A DNA stretch of 64,000 nucleotides, from NCBI GenBank assembly GCA_963831385.1, contig CAWHPW010000021.1:62001-126000 (forward strand), given 5' to 3'. Within the stretch, counting starts at the first letter, position 1. Every line of letters starts with the position of its first letter. Under the pieces are notes generated by a model. That model ran no database searches and was not told the origin of the DNA. It saw only the letters and a list, made by a program, of their open reading frames with translations. Below are positions 8,924 through 16,674 of this stretch, piece by piece. This stretch comes from JACVRX01 sp963831385. Its GTDB lineage: Bacteria; Actinomycetota; Actinomycetes; Jiangellales; Jiangellaceae. The translations under genes were made by a program, and so were the position numbers.

Positions 8924-9913
8924 GTGACGCTGCGACTGGCTGACCACTGGGTATGGGACAGCTGGTTGGCGGAGGACGGACCGAACTACCATCTGTTCTT
9001 CTTACGAGCCTCACGGGCCTTGCATGACCCGTTTCGCCGACATCACCGAGCCTCGATCGGTCACGCCACGTCCGTGGACCTGAGGAACTGGCGGCTGCTC
9101 CCCGACGCCTTGGTCCATTCCGACGCACCCGCGTGGGACGACCTGGCGACCTGGACAGGCTCGGTGATCGCGGGTCCTGACGGCGTCTGGCGGATGTACT
9201 ACACGGGGCTCAGCCATGCGGACCACGGATTTGTACAGCGGATCGGCGTCGCCCACTCTGACGACCTGGTGACGTGGCGGCAACCCGATGGACCGCTCCT
9301 CGAGGCGGATCCCCGATGGTACGAGCCACTTGACCTCGACTCGTGGTCGGAAGAGGCCTGGCGCGATCCGTACGTGTTCGCCGACCCGGACGGTAATGGC
9401 TGGCACATGCTCATCACCGCTCGGATCCCGGACGGCAACCCGATGGGACGGGGGGTCATCGGCCACGCCCGAAGCCCGGATCTGGAGGCCTGGGAAGTGC
9501 AGCCGCCGTTGTCGGAGCCGGCAGGCTTCGGCCAACTCGAGGTACCGCAAGTCTGCATAGTCGATGACCAGCCGGTGCTGGTGTTCTCGTGCCTGTCCCT
9601 GCACCAGGATCCCGCCCGGCTCGACGGCCCGCCCGACGGAGGCGTCTACGTGGTTCCTGGCAAGACGTTGCTCGGCCCATGGGAATTGACTGACGCCGTG
9701 TCCGTGGACCATCCCAGCCTGTACGCCGGTCGACTGGTTCGAGATCGCTCCGACCGATGGGTACTCCTCGGCTTCCGGGACATCGAAGACGGCGAGTTCA
9801 TGGGAGAGATCGCCGATCCGATACCGGTGGCCCTGCAGGAGGGAAGGGTGCGGATCGGCCTTGGCGCCGGGTTTCAGGGCGGGGTGACCAACGCTCCGAG
9901 AGCGGCGGAGTAG
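8924..9913 (+). CDS. GH32/GH68-like beta-fructosidase-type glycoside hydrolase
   Basis: 329 aa from GTG 8924. The five-bladed-propeller GH32-type motifs can be placed: WVWDSW with a candidate nucleophile Asp at about residue 12, WRDP at 146-149 (transition-state Asp), and LEVPQ with the candidate acid/base Glu at about 206. There is no signal peptide, so the enzyme is cytosolic and acts on an imported sugar. Its place at the end of the LacI/ABC operon suggests sucrose, a fructo-oligosaccharide or levan fragments, although related GH43-type enzymes cannot be excluded. The 3' end overlaps the convergent TetR gene by 40 bp. Confidence 0.78.
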   Translation: MTLRLADHWVWDSWLAEDGPNYHLFFLRASRALHDPFRRHHRASIGHATSVDLRNWRLLPDALVHSDAPAWDDLATWTGSVIAGPDGVWRMYYTGLSHADHGFVQRIGVAHSDDLVTWRQPDGPLLEADPRWYEPLDLDSWSEEAWRDPYVFADPDGNGWHMLITARIPDGNPMGRGVIGHARSPDLEAWEVQPPLSEPAGFGQLEVPQVCIVDDQPVLVFSCLSLHQDPARLDGPPDGGVYVVPGKTLLGPWELTDAVSVDHPSLYAGRLVRDRSDRWVLLGFRDIEDGEFMGEIADPIPVALQEGRVRIGLGAGFQGGVTNAPRAAE

Positions 9914-10482
9914 GACGTGGGGTCGACGGTGCCGGCCAGCACGCGCTGCAGGACGTAACCGAGCAGCGAACCGAACAGGAACCCGGCAACGTCGTCGGGG
10001 TCGGCGTCGGCCGGGATCCGGCCTGCGGTCTGCTCGGCCTGGACGATTCCGGCGATGGCGCTGCGCACCTCGGCAAACTTGGTTTGCACCAGCTCTCGCA
10101 GTCGCGGATTGCGCAACGCCTCGGCCCAGACTTGCGGGGCGATGTAGGCGAGCCCGTCCGGCTGGAAGCCGACTTCCTCCGCATTGGTCAGCAGCCGCTC
10201 GATCACCGCATCCAGCGGCGGTGTGGGTTGCTGCGCTGTGAGCGGCCCCATCGGGGCCGTCACCTGTGCCAGCGCCTCTTCGGCGATTGCGGCGATGATC
10301 TCTTCCTTGCTGCGGAAGTACCGGTAGAGCGCCCCCGCGGACAGCCCCGCCTCGGCGAGGATGTCCTGCATCGACGTCTGGTGAAATCCGTTGCGCGCGA
10401 AGCGCCGGCGGGCCGCGTCCAGAATCTGCTGGCGGCGTTGCTCTCGGTGGGCATCGGAGACTCGGGGCACGTCGGAGATCAT
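9874..10482 (-). CDS. TetR-family transcriptional regulator
   Basis: 202 aa from ATG 10482 (an upstream in-frame start at 10506 would run through the operator). The N-terminal HTH reads TSMQDILAEAGLSAGALYRYF (about residues 36-56), followed by SKEEII; the C-terminal ligand domain is unremarkable. It is divergent from the membrane protein at 10570. The palindrome AACGAACATTCGTT lies 2 bp upstream of the start codon, so the message is probably leaderless and autorepressed. Confidence 0.9.
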   Translation of the reverse strand: MISDVPRVSDAHREQRRQQILDAARRRFARNGFHQTSMQDILAEAGLSAGALYRYFRSKEEIIAAIAEEALAQVTAPMGPLTAQQPTPPLDAVIERLLTNAEEVGFQPDGLAYIAPQVWAEALRNPRLRELVQTKFAEVRSAIAGIVQAEQTAGRIPADADPDDVAGFLFGSLLGYVLQRVLAGTVDPTSYSAALGALVTPP

Positions 10483-10484
10483 AA

Positions 10485-10550
10485 AACGAACATTCGTTCT
10501 TGACAACTACCACCCCGTGAGAGATGCTCAGTTCAAGAGAACGAGCGTTC
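10485..10550. promoter_or_regulatory. Pair of TetR operator-like palindromes in the divergent promoter
   Basis: AACGAACATTCGTT (10485-10498, 6-bp arms) abuts the TetR start, and GAACGAGCGTTC (10539-10550, 5-bp arms) lies 20 bp before the membrane-protein start. The shared GAACG/CGTTC half-sites and the placement at both divergent genes support binding by the adjacent TetR protein. Confidence 0.7.
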
Positions 10551-10569
10551 CTTTTTGGAGGAGGCGGCT

Positions 10570-11580
10570 ATGCATTCTGCAAGTCCGGCCCGGCTGACGG
10601 TCGCGGTCGTTGTCGGCATCGTGACACTGCAGGCCCTGATGCTGATGGCGTTCGCCTGGCCGGCTGCCAACGTGGGCCCGCGCGAACTGCCGATCGCGGT
10701 TGGGGGTCCACCGCAGGCGGTCGAACAGGTCCAGGCGTCGCTCGCCGCCGTTCCCGGGGCTGACGGCGACGGAGCGGCGTTCGACGTCGTCGTGGTCGAC
10801 GATGCCTCCGCTGCCAGAGCGGCGATCGAGGATCGCCAGATCTACGGTGCCGTCGTCGTTTCTCCAGACGGACCGCAGCTGCTGGTCGCGTCAGGCGCCG
10901 GCCCCGCGGTCGCACAGATGCTGCGGTCGGCAGCTACCGAGCTGGCACCGGCTGGCGACGCTGTGCTGGTCGAGGATGTCGTGCCCACGGATCCAGACGA
11001 CCCGATCGGCGCCGGCCTGGGCGCCGCCGTGCTGCCGTTGGTGATGACGAGCGTGGCCGGCGGCATCATTGCGGGATTCGCGCTGCGGAGCACTCGAAAC
11101 CGGCTTGCGGCAGTGATCGGAATCTCGCTCCTCGGCGGTCTGGTGTCCGCAGCTCTGCTGCAGTACGGCCTGGGAATCGTCGACGGCTCGTACCTGGAAG
11201 TCGCTGGCATTCTCGCGCTCCTCATCGGGGCCGTCGCGGCAATGATGGCTGGGCTGGTCGCGCTGCTCGGCCGAGCCGGCGCGATCCTCGGTGCGGTGAC
11301 GATGATCTTCATCGGCAATCCGTTGTCGGCCGCTGCGAGCGCCTGGGAGATGCTGCCTCAGCCGTGGGGAGCAGTGGGCCAGTTGCTGCCCCCGGGCGCC
11401 GGCGTCAGTGCGACGCGCTCGGTTGCCTTCTTCGACGGGGCAGCAGCCACCAAGCCGCTGACCGTTCTGGCGATCTGGCTACTCGCCGGCTTGGCCCTGC
11501 TCATCGTCGGTGGTCTGGTCCGCAAGCAGTCGGCCGAACCGGCGTCGGAAAATCCACGACAGGTGCCTGCCTCGGTCTGA
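10570..11580 (+). CDS. Multi-pass membrane protein with an extracytoplasmic N-terminal loop (possible ABC-2/YhgE-like efflux component)
   Basis: 336 aa from ATG 10570, preceded by GGAGGAGG at 10557-10564. One N-terminal membrane helix (residues 9-30) precedes a soluble region of about 125 residues, then around five more helices, including GAVAAMMAGLVALLGRAGAI. This is the layout of YhgE/Pip or ABC-2 permease-like proteins. It is divergent from, and probably repressed by, the TetR gene, which is common for drug or membrane-stress efflux. No ATPase is adjacent, so function remains inferred. Confidence 0.72.
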   Translation: MHSASPARLTVAVVVGIVTLQALMLMAFAWPAANVGPRELPIAVGGPPQAVEQVQASLAAVPGADGDGAAFDVVVVDDASAARAAIEDRQIYGAVVVSPDGPQLLVASGAGPAVAQMLRSAATELAPAGDAVLVEDVVPTDPDDPIGAGLGAAVLPLVMTSVAGGIIAGFALRSTRNRLAAVIGISLLGGLVSAALLQYGLGIVDGSYLEVAGILALLIGAVAAMMAGLVALLGRAGAILGAVTMIFIGNPLSAAASAWEMLPQPWGAVGQLLPPGAGVSATRSVAFFDGAAATKPLTVLAIWLLAGLALLIVGGLVRKQSAEPASENPRQVPASV

Positions 11581-11592
11581 CGACACCCGGGT

Positions 11593-11667
11593 CGTGAAGA
11601 TCGCCGTGAGCCGGCGCCGGTGCCGTGGCAGCCGCGGCGTGCACCGCAAGACACGACGATCTTCACG
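11593..11667. repeat. Second copy of the CGTGAAGATCG inverted repeat
   Basis: Arms CGTGAAGATCGCCGTG (11593-11608) and CACGACGATCTTCACG (11652-11667) pair with one mismatch around a 43-bp centre. The arms match those at 4343-4403, while the centres differ. It starts 12 bp after a stop codon, again a terminator position. Confidence 0.7.
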
Positions 11668-11682
11668 GCCCGGCACAGCGGG

Positions 11683-11688
11683 TAGCGT
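11683..11688 (+). promoter_or_regulatory. -10 box of a probable leaderless promoter
   Basis: TAGCGT lies 8 nt before GTG 11697 and no ribosome-binding site is visible. This is the spacing at which transcription would start on or next to the start codon. Confidence 0.5.
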
Positions 11689-11696
11689 GCCCTGAC

Positions 11697-12476
11697 GTGG
11701 TGGCCAGACGAGTGGAGCCCGGCGCAGCCTGGGCCGCATACCAGTCAGGCCATCAGGTGCTGCGTGATTGGCTGGCGGTTCTGCCCGCCGATGTCATGCA
11801 GCTGCCTAGTGTGCTCGGCGGCTGGACGGTGCAGGATTTGGCGGCTCACATGGCGCTGGTCGCGAACTCCGTCGCGAGACTGACGAATGCGCGGCGAGGT
11901 GAGCGGCCGCTGACCATCGCTCAGTACGTTGCCCGCTACGCCGAGGCAGCCGGGTCGATCGACGAAAATACCCGAGCTCAGGCACAGGGAGGGGAACCTG
12001 TCACCGCCCTGGATGACAGGTGGGCTGGGGCAGTAGAGACCATTCAAGAACTCGGACCAGGCGATCCGGTCGTCGCGGCCGGCCGCGGCCCGATCCGTCT
12101 CAGCGACTATCTGGTGACCAGATGCATCGAGATCGCCGTCCACGCCGACGATCTGGCCCGCTCGGTCCCAGGCATCGAGCGGCCGGTACCGCCGCCGGAG
12201 ACCGAACGGCTCGCGGTGCGCGCCCTGCTCGATGCGCTGGCCGAACGGGCACCTGGCCGAAGCGTCGAGGTCCGCGTCCCGCCGTATGCGGCCGTTCAGT
12301 GCATCGAAGGCCCGCGGCACACCCGCGGTACGCCGGGGAACGTCGTCGAAACCGACCCGACCACCTGGCTTCAGCTGGCTGCCGGCCGAATCAGCTGGGC
12401 TGACGTACGAGCGGCCGGGCAGGTCGACGCCAGCGGCGAGCGAGCCGACTTGGGGTCGTATCTGCCACTTCTCTAG
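11697..12476 (+). CDS. Maleylpyruvate isomerase / mycothiol-dependent DinB-superfamily protein
   Basis: 259 aa. The N-terminal half has the DinB-like four-helix pattern of mycothiol-dependent enzymes, with WTVQDLAAHMALV (His near residue 53) and ITRC-like IEIAVHADDLARSV (His near 151) as candidate metal ligands; the C-terminus ends in an SCP2-like segment. Related actinobacterial proteins act on thiol adducts or simply carry the fold, so the substrate is unknown. The start could also be GTG 11700 or 11712. Confidence 0.75.
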   Translation: MVARRVEPGAAWAAYQSGHQVLRDWLAVLPADVMQLPSVLGGWTVQDLAAHMALVANSVARLTNARRGERPLTIAQYVARYAEAAGSIDENTRAQAQGGEPVTALDDRWAGAVETIQELGPGDPVVAAGRGPIRLSDYLVTRCIEIAVHADDLARSVPGIERPVPPPETERLAVRALLDALAERAPGRSVEVRVPPYAAVQCIEGPRHTRGTPGNVVETDPTTWLQLAAGRISWADVRAAGQVDASGERADLGSYLPLL

Positions 12477-12508
12477 GGCCTCCCGATCGATGCCGGTCCG
12501 GGTGGATC

Positions 12509-12514
12509 TAGTGT
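12509..12514 (+). promoter_or_regulatory. -10 box of a probable leaderless promoter (GGT gene)
   Basis: TAGTGT is followed by 7 nt and then GTG 12522, with ATG 12525 next. No Shine-Dalgarno sequence is visible. Confidence 0.5.
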
Positions 12515-12521
12515 CAGCGCC

Positions 12522-14018
12522 GTGATGCGTCAGGCCGGTGTGGCGGCTGGGAACGCGGACACCGCTCGAGCCGCCACCGCCGTGCTCAAAGCAGGTGGCA
12601 ACGCCTTCGACGCTGCGATCGCGGCGGGCTTCGCTGCGTCTGTGACTGAGCCGGCACTGTCAAGCCTCGGCGGTGGCGGGTTTTTACTCGCGGCCACCGC
12701 GGCTGGTGAGCTGACCGTGTTCGACTTCTTCGTCGACGCGCCGGGCCGTGGTCGTCCGCCGGAACGGCTGGAACCCGCCTTCCTGCCGGTGACGGTGCGC
12801 TTCGCCGGAGCCGAACAGGTCTTCTACGCCGGTTGGGGGTCCGTCGCGGTCCCCGGCTGCCTTGACGGCTACTTGCACGTTCATCGCAGACTCGGGCAAT
12901 TGCCGCTCGGCGACGTCGTCGCGCCTGCACGAGAACTGGCTACCCGCGGGACAGTGCTCGACGCGACCCAGGCGCAGCTGATGGCCCTGCTCGAGCAGAT
13001 CCTCACCCTTTCACCCGAGGGTCGGGCGATCTTCGCACCGCGCGGTGGGCTGTTGAGAGTCGGCGACCGAATGCGCAACGAGGCGTTGGCGGGTCTACTC
13101 GCCGCCGTAGCGGAGGGCCATGTCCGCGGCTTCGCCGCGCCCGAGATCGCCAAACCACTCGAGCACGAGATGACGGTCGGCGCCGGCCTTCTCACCGAGG
13201 CGGACCTGGCGTCGTACACGGTCGTCGAGCGGGAACCGCTCCGCGCGATGTACCGGGGAGCGCAGCTGAGCACCAATCCGCCGCCGTCGTTCGGCGGCAG
13301 CATCGTTCTGGCGGCCCTCGGCGAACTAAACGGCGAGGGTGATCGACTCGACGAGTCCGCCGAGGCGCAGGTCCGATTGGCGCACGCGCTGGTGGGGTTG
13401 TCCGAGCGGCACGCCCTCGCTCCACAGTCGACCCGCGGGACGACCCACGTCAGTGTGGTGGACGGTGACGGCAACGTCGCGGCGATGACGACGTCCAACG
13501 GCAGTTGCTCGGGCCAGTTCGTGCCAGGCACAGGCATCCAGTTGAACAACGTCATGGGTGAGTCGGACCTGCATCCCGCGGGCTTCCACGCCACGGCACC
13601 GGGAACCCGAATCGGCTCGATGATGGCGCCCACCCTCTTGGTGACCGAGGACGGCACCACTATCGGCCTCGGCAGTGGCGGCAGCGAGCGGATCCGCAGC
13701 GCGCTCACCTGCGTGATCACCGGGCTGCTCGACCGGAACCTGCCGCTCGACGGCGCGCTGTGCTCTCCCCGCATGCACTGGGACCGTGAGGTGTTGCAGG
13801 TCGAGCCCGGCGTGCCGCCGCAGGTGGTGGAGGCACTGCGCAGCCGACTACCGGTCCATGTCTGGGACCGGCGAGACCTCTACTTCGGCGGGGCGCACGC
13901 GGTCACCCGTGCCAAGAACGGTCAGGTCACAGCGGCTGGCGACGATCGTCGCGGTGGCATCGGGATCGTCCTCGACGTCAACGCTGCGTCCCCGGCCCAC
14001 TCAACTGTGGGGAGCTAG
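12522..14018 (+). CDS. Gamma-glutamyltransferase family protein
   Basis: 498 aa. The precursor cleavage site and nucleophile are visible as GTTHVSVVDGDGN, with the catalytic Thr at about residue 307; the oxyanion region GGGG (about residues 50-53) and the small-subunit motif GSGGSERIRSA are present. No signal peptide is seen, so this is a cytosolic, short GGT-like enzyme. It would cleave or transfer gamma-glutamyl groups from glutathione-like or other gamma-glutamyl compounds. The adjacent M20 peptidase could process the released dipeptides. Confidence 0.88.
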   Translation: MMRQAGVAAGNADTARAATAVLKAGGNAFDAAIAAGFAASVTEPALSSLGGGGFLLAATAAGELTVFDFFVDAPGRGRPPERLEPAFLPVTVRFAGAEQVFYAGWGSVAVPGCLDGYLHVHRRLGQLPLGDVVAPARELATRGTVLDATQAQLMALLEQILTLSPEGRAIFAPRGGLLRVGDRMRNEALAGLLAAVAEGHVRGFAAPEIAKPLEHEMTVGAGLLTEADLASYTVVEREPLRAMYRGAQLSTNPPPSFGGSIVLAALGELNGEGDRLDESAEAQVRLAHALVGLSERHALAPQSTRGTTHVSVVDGDGNVAAMTTSNGSCSGQFVPGTGIQLNNVMGESDLHPAGFHATAPGTRIGSMMAPTLLVTEDGTTIGLGSGGSERIRSALTCVITGLLDRNLPLDGALCSPRMHWDREVLQVEPGVPPQVVEALRSRLPVHVWDRRDLYFGGAHAVTRAKNGQVTAAGDDRRGGIGIVLDVNAASPAHSTVGS

Positions 14019-14021
14019 AGT
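14016..14021 (+). promoter_or_regulatory. -10 box of a probable leaderless promoter (M20 peptidase)
   Basis: TAGAGT overlaps the GGT stop codon and is followed by 8 nt and GTG 14030. This suggests independent, leaderless transcription of the peptidase gene. Confidence 0.5.
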
Positions 14022-14029
14022 CCGACGAC

Positions 14030-15367
14030 GTGAGCGACGTGCGGAAAACCGTCGACCGGGTCATGCCCTCTGTCCGGAACGACTTGGAGAAGCTGGTCCG
14101 TATTCGCAGCGTCAGCGCGGACCCGGCTGCAGCCGCGGACGTCCAGGCGTCGGCGGAAGCCGTGGCCGAGCTGGCCCGTGGAGTGGGCGCTGCCGAGGTG
14201 GAGATCCTCTCCGTCGACGGCGGCGCACCGGCGGTCGTCGCTCGGTGGCCCGCCCCCGCTGGTACCCCGACGGTTCTCCTCTACGCCCATCACGACGTCC
14301 AGCCAACTGGCGAGCCGGCCGACTGGACGAGCCCGCCGTTCGACCCGACGGAGCGGGCCGGGCGCTTGTTTGGCCGCGGTGCCGCCGACGACAAGGCCGG
14401 TGTCATGGCGCACGTCGCCGCGTTGCGCGCGTTCGGCGGCCGGCCGCCGGTCGGCGTCACGCTGTTCGTGGAGGGAGAGGAGGAGATCGGCTCGCCGACG
14501 TTCTCCGCTTTCCTCGCCACACATCGCGACAAGCTGGCGGCCGATGTCATCGTCGTGGCCGACTCGGTCAATTGGACCGTCGAGACGCCGTCGCTGGCCA
14601 CCAGCCTGCGTGGCCTGGTCGACTGCGAGGTCGAGGTTCGCGTCCTGGACCACGCAGTGCACTCGGGCATGTTCGGCGGCCCGGTTCTCGATGCGCTGAC
14701 GTCGCTGTGCCGCCTTCTCGCGACGCTGCATGACGACAACGGCGATGTCGCCATCGCCGGGTTGGTGCAGCGCGAGCAGGCCGATGTCGACTACCCCGAG
14801 TCGCGGTTCCGCGCTGAGGCGGGTGTTCTCGCCGGTGTCGAGCTGTCCGGCACCGGCTCGATCGGTGACCGGATGTGGAACCGACCCGCTGCCTCGGTCG
14901 TCGGGCTCGACGCCACTCGAGTCGCGGACGCCCCCAATGTCCTGGTGCCGGTGGCTCGCGCAAAGGTCAGCCTGCGCGTCGCGCCGGGAGAGAACCCGCG
15001 AACGGCCCTGGACGCGCTGGCTGAGCACTTACGTCGTCACGCGGAGCACGGCGCCTCGGTGAGCGTCACCGACGGCGCAGTTGGCCCGCCCTGTGAGCTG
15101 GACACGACGAAGCCAGGCTTCGATGCCGCCCGAGCGGCGTTCATGGATGCGTTTGGACATCCGCCGGTCGAGGTCGGCCTGGGTGTGACGATTCCGTTCA
15201 TCGCAGAGTTCGCAACGTCGTACCCCGACGCCGCGGTCCTCGTGACCGGTGTCGAAGATCCGGACTCGCGACCGCACGGTATCGATGAGAGTCTGCATCT
15301 GGCGCAGTTCGCCAAGGTCTGCCTGGCTGAGACGCTGCTGCTGCAACGGCTGTCGCGGGAAGTCTGA
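14030..15367 (+). CDS. M20-family metallopeptidase / dipeptidase
   Basis: 445 aa. The metal-binding motifs of M20 dipeptidases are present: LLYAHHDVQP (about residue 84), GRGAADDKAGVMAHVAA (about 118) and VEGEEEIGSP (about 149). A dimerisation domain follows, and RPHGIDE near the C-terminus supplies the last ligand. It probably hydrolyses small peptides in the cytosol. It lies 12 bp downstream of the GGT-like gene. Confidence 0.9.
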   Translation: MSDVRKTVDRVMPSVRNDLEKLVRIRSVSADPAAAADVQASAEAVAELARGVGAAEVEILSVDGGAPAVVARWPAPAGTPTVLLYAHHDVQPTGEPADWTSPPFDPTERAGRLFGRGAADDKAGVMAHVAALRAFGGRPPVGVTLFVEGEEEIGSPTFSAFLATHRDKLAADVIVVADSVNWTVETPSLATSLRGLVDCEVEVRVLDHAVHSGMFGGPVLDALTSLCRLLATLHDDNGDVAIAGLVQREQADVDYPESRFRAEAGVLAGVELSGTGSIGDRMWNRPAASVVGLDATRVADAPNVLVPVARAKVSLRVAPGENPRTALDALAEHLRRHAEHGASVSVTDGAVGPPCELDTTKPGFDAARAAFMDAFGHPPVEVGLGVTIPFIAEFATSYPDAAVLVTGVEDPDSRPHGIDESLHLAQFAKVCLAETLLLQRLSREV

Positions 15368-15412
15368 ATCACGATCAGCCTGGGTTCAGGTAGGGCTCGC
15401 CATCCTCGCGTC

Positions 15413-16236
15413 ATGACACATGACGCCTGGAAATCGAGATCAACGTCCTGGACCGTACGAACTGGGACGACGGCCATGGCAGCTGCGTTGGCCCTGACAG
15501 TGGCCGGCTGTGGTGGCGACAATGCCTCGACTGCCGGCACCGATTCCGCAACCGTGGGCAGCACGCCCGCGACTCCCGTCATCGACCCCGGCGACGGCGG
15601 CGCATACGAGCCCGACCTGGATCCGGCCAACTTCGTCGACGTCGTCGACAACCCTTATCTGCCGTTCAAGCCCGGCATGAAGTGGGTGTACGAGGGCGAG
15701 AGTGACGGCGAGGCCGAGCGTCATCGAGGTGGTCGTCACGGGCGAGCGGCGCGACATCCAGGGGATCTCCGCGACCGTCATTCGGGACACCGTCTACGTC
15801 GCCGGCGAGCTCGTCGAGGACACCTACGACTGGTTCGCCCAGGACACCGACGGCAACGTCTGGTATCTCGGCGAAGATTCCACGTCGTACGAGGACGACG
15901 GCACGACCAGCAAAGAGGGATCTTGGGAGTACGGAGTCGATGGCGCGCTCCCTGGCATCGTCATGCTCGCGGATCCTGCTCGCTGGGGACAGCTATCGGC
16001 AGGAGTACTACCCGGGTGAGGCCGAGGATCTAGGCGAGGTGCTCCGTGTCGGCGAGACCAAGACCATCGGCCTCGGCGCGTACACCGACGTGGTCGTGAC
16101 GGAGGACTGGAACCCGCTCGACCCGGAGACCGTCGAGAACAAGTACTACGCACCGGGCGTGGGCAAGATCTACAGCGAGCACGCGTCGGGTCCGCCTGAG
16201 GTCGTCGAGCTGGTCGAGTTCACGGCCGGCGGGTGA
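15413..16236 (+). pseudogene. Putative exported lipoprotein, broken by two frameshifts
   Basis: ATG 15413 opens a protein with a hydrophobic signal and lipobox TVAGC. Near 15715 the coding pattern moves to the next frame (VIEVVVTGERRDIQG ... GTTSKEGSWEYGVDGALPG) and near 15975 to the third (DSYRQEYYPGEAEDLGEV ... LVEFTAGG), stopping at 16236. The joined product of about 274 aa reads as one secreted domain rich in Asp, Glu and Trp. Both shifts need the loss of one base. I do not recognise a function. Whether the breaks are real or sequence errors cannot be decided here. Confidence 0.65.
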
Positions 16237-16314
16237 TTCAGCGCCGGTTCAGCCACCAGCAGGCAGCATCGAATCCGACAGTGACTCGTATCCTGGAACC
16301 ATCGGAGGCCAACC

Positions 16315-16644
16315 ATGAACCGAAAAACCAAGATCGCGATTGCGACGACAGCACTTGCTGGTGGCGCGGTGGCGGGCACTGCCGGTTTCGCCGCAGCCGG
16401 CGGAGCTGACGATGACGCCACCGAGGCCCCGATCACCGGCACCGCCCTGGAGAAGGCCAGTGCCGCCGCACTCGAGCACACCGGCGGCGGGACGGTGACC
16501 GGCACCGAGGTCGGCGACGAGGAGAGCTTGTACGAGGTCGAGGTGTCCCTCGACAGTGGCGGCCAGGTCGACGTCCAACTCGATGAGGCGTTCAACGTTG
16601 TCGGGAGCGAAGGCGACGACGAGTCCGAGCCCGGCGACGAGTGA
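16315..16644 (+). CDS. Small exported PepSY-like protein
   Basis: 109 aa from ATG 16315 with GGAGG about 10 nt upstream. It has a signal peptide (residues 1-28, ending TAGFAAAGG) and one PepSY-like repeat (EKASAAALEHTGGGTVTGTE ... YEVEVSLDSGGQVDVQLDE). PepSY proteins often inhibit or chaperone secreted enzymes; no partner is obvious here. The acidic tail ends SEPGDE. Confidence 0.75.
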   Translation: MNRKTKIAIATTALAGGAVAGTAGFAAAGGADDDATEAPITGTALEKASAAALEHTGGGTVTGTEVGDEESLYEVEVSLDSGGQVDVQLDEAFNVVGSEGDDESEPGDE

Positions 16645-16661
16645 CGGCGACCGCCAGCCCA

Positions 16662-16667
16662 TAGACT
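16662..16667 (+). promoter_or_regulatory. -10 box of a probable leaderless purF promoter
   Basis: TAGACT is followed by 7 nt and GTG 16675, with no ribosome-binding site. Confidence 0.5.
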
Positions 16668-16674
16668 GGCGGCC

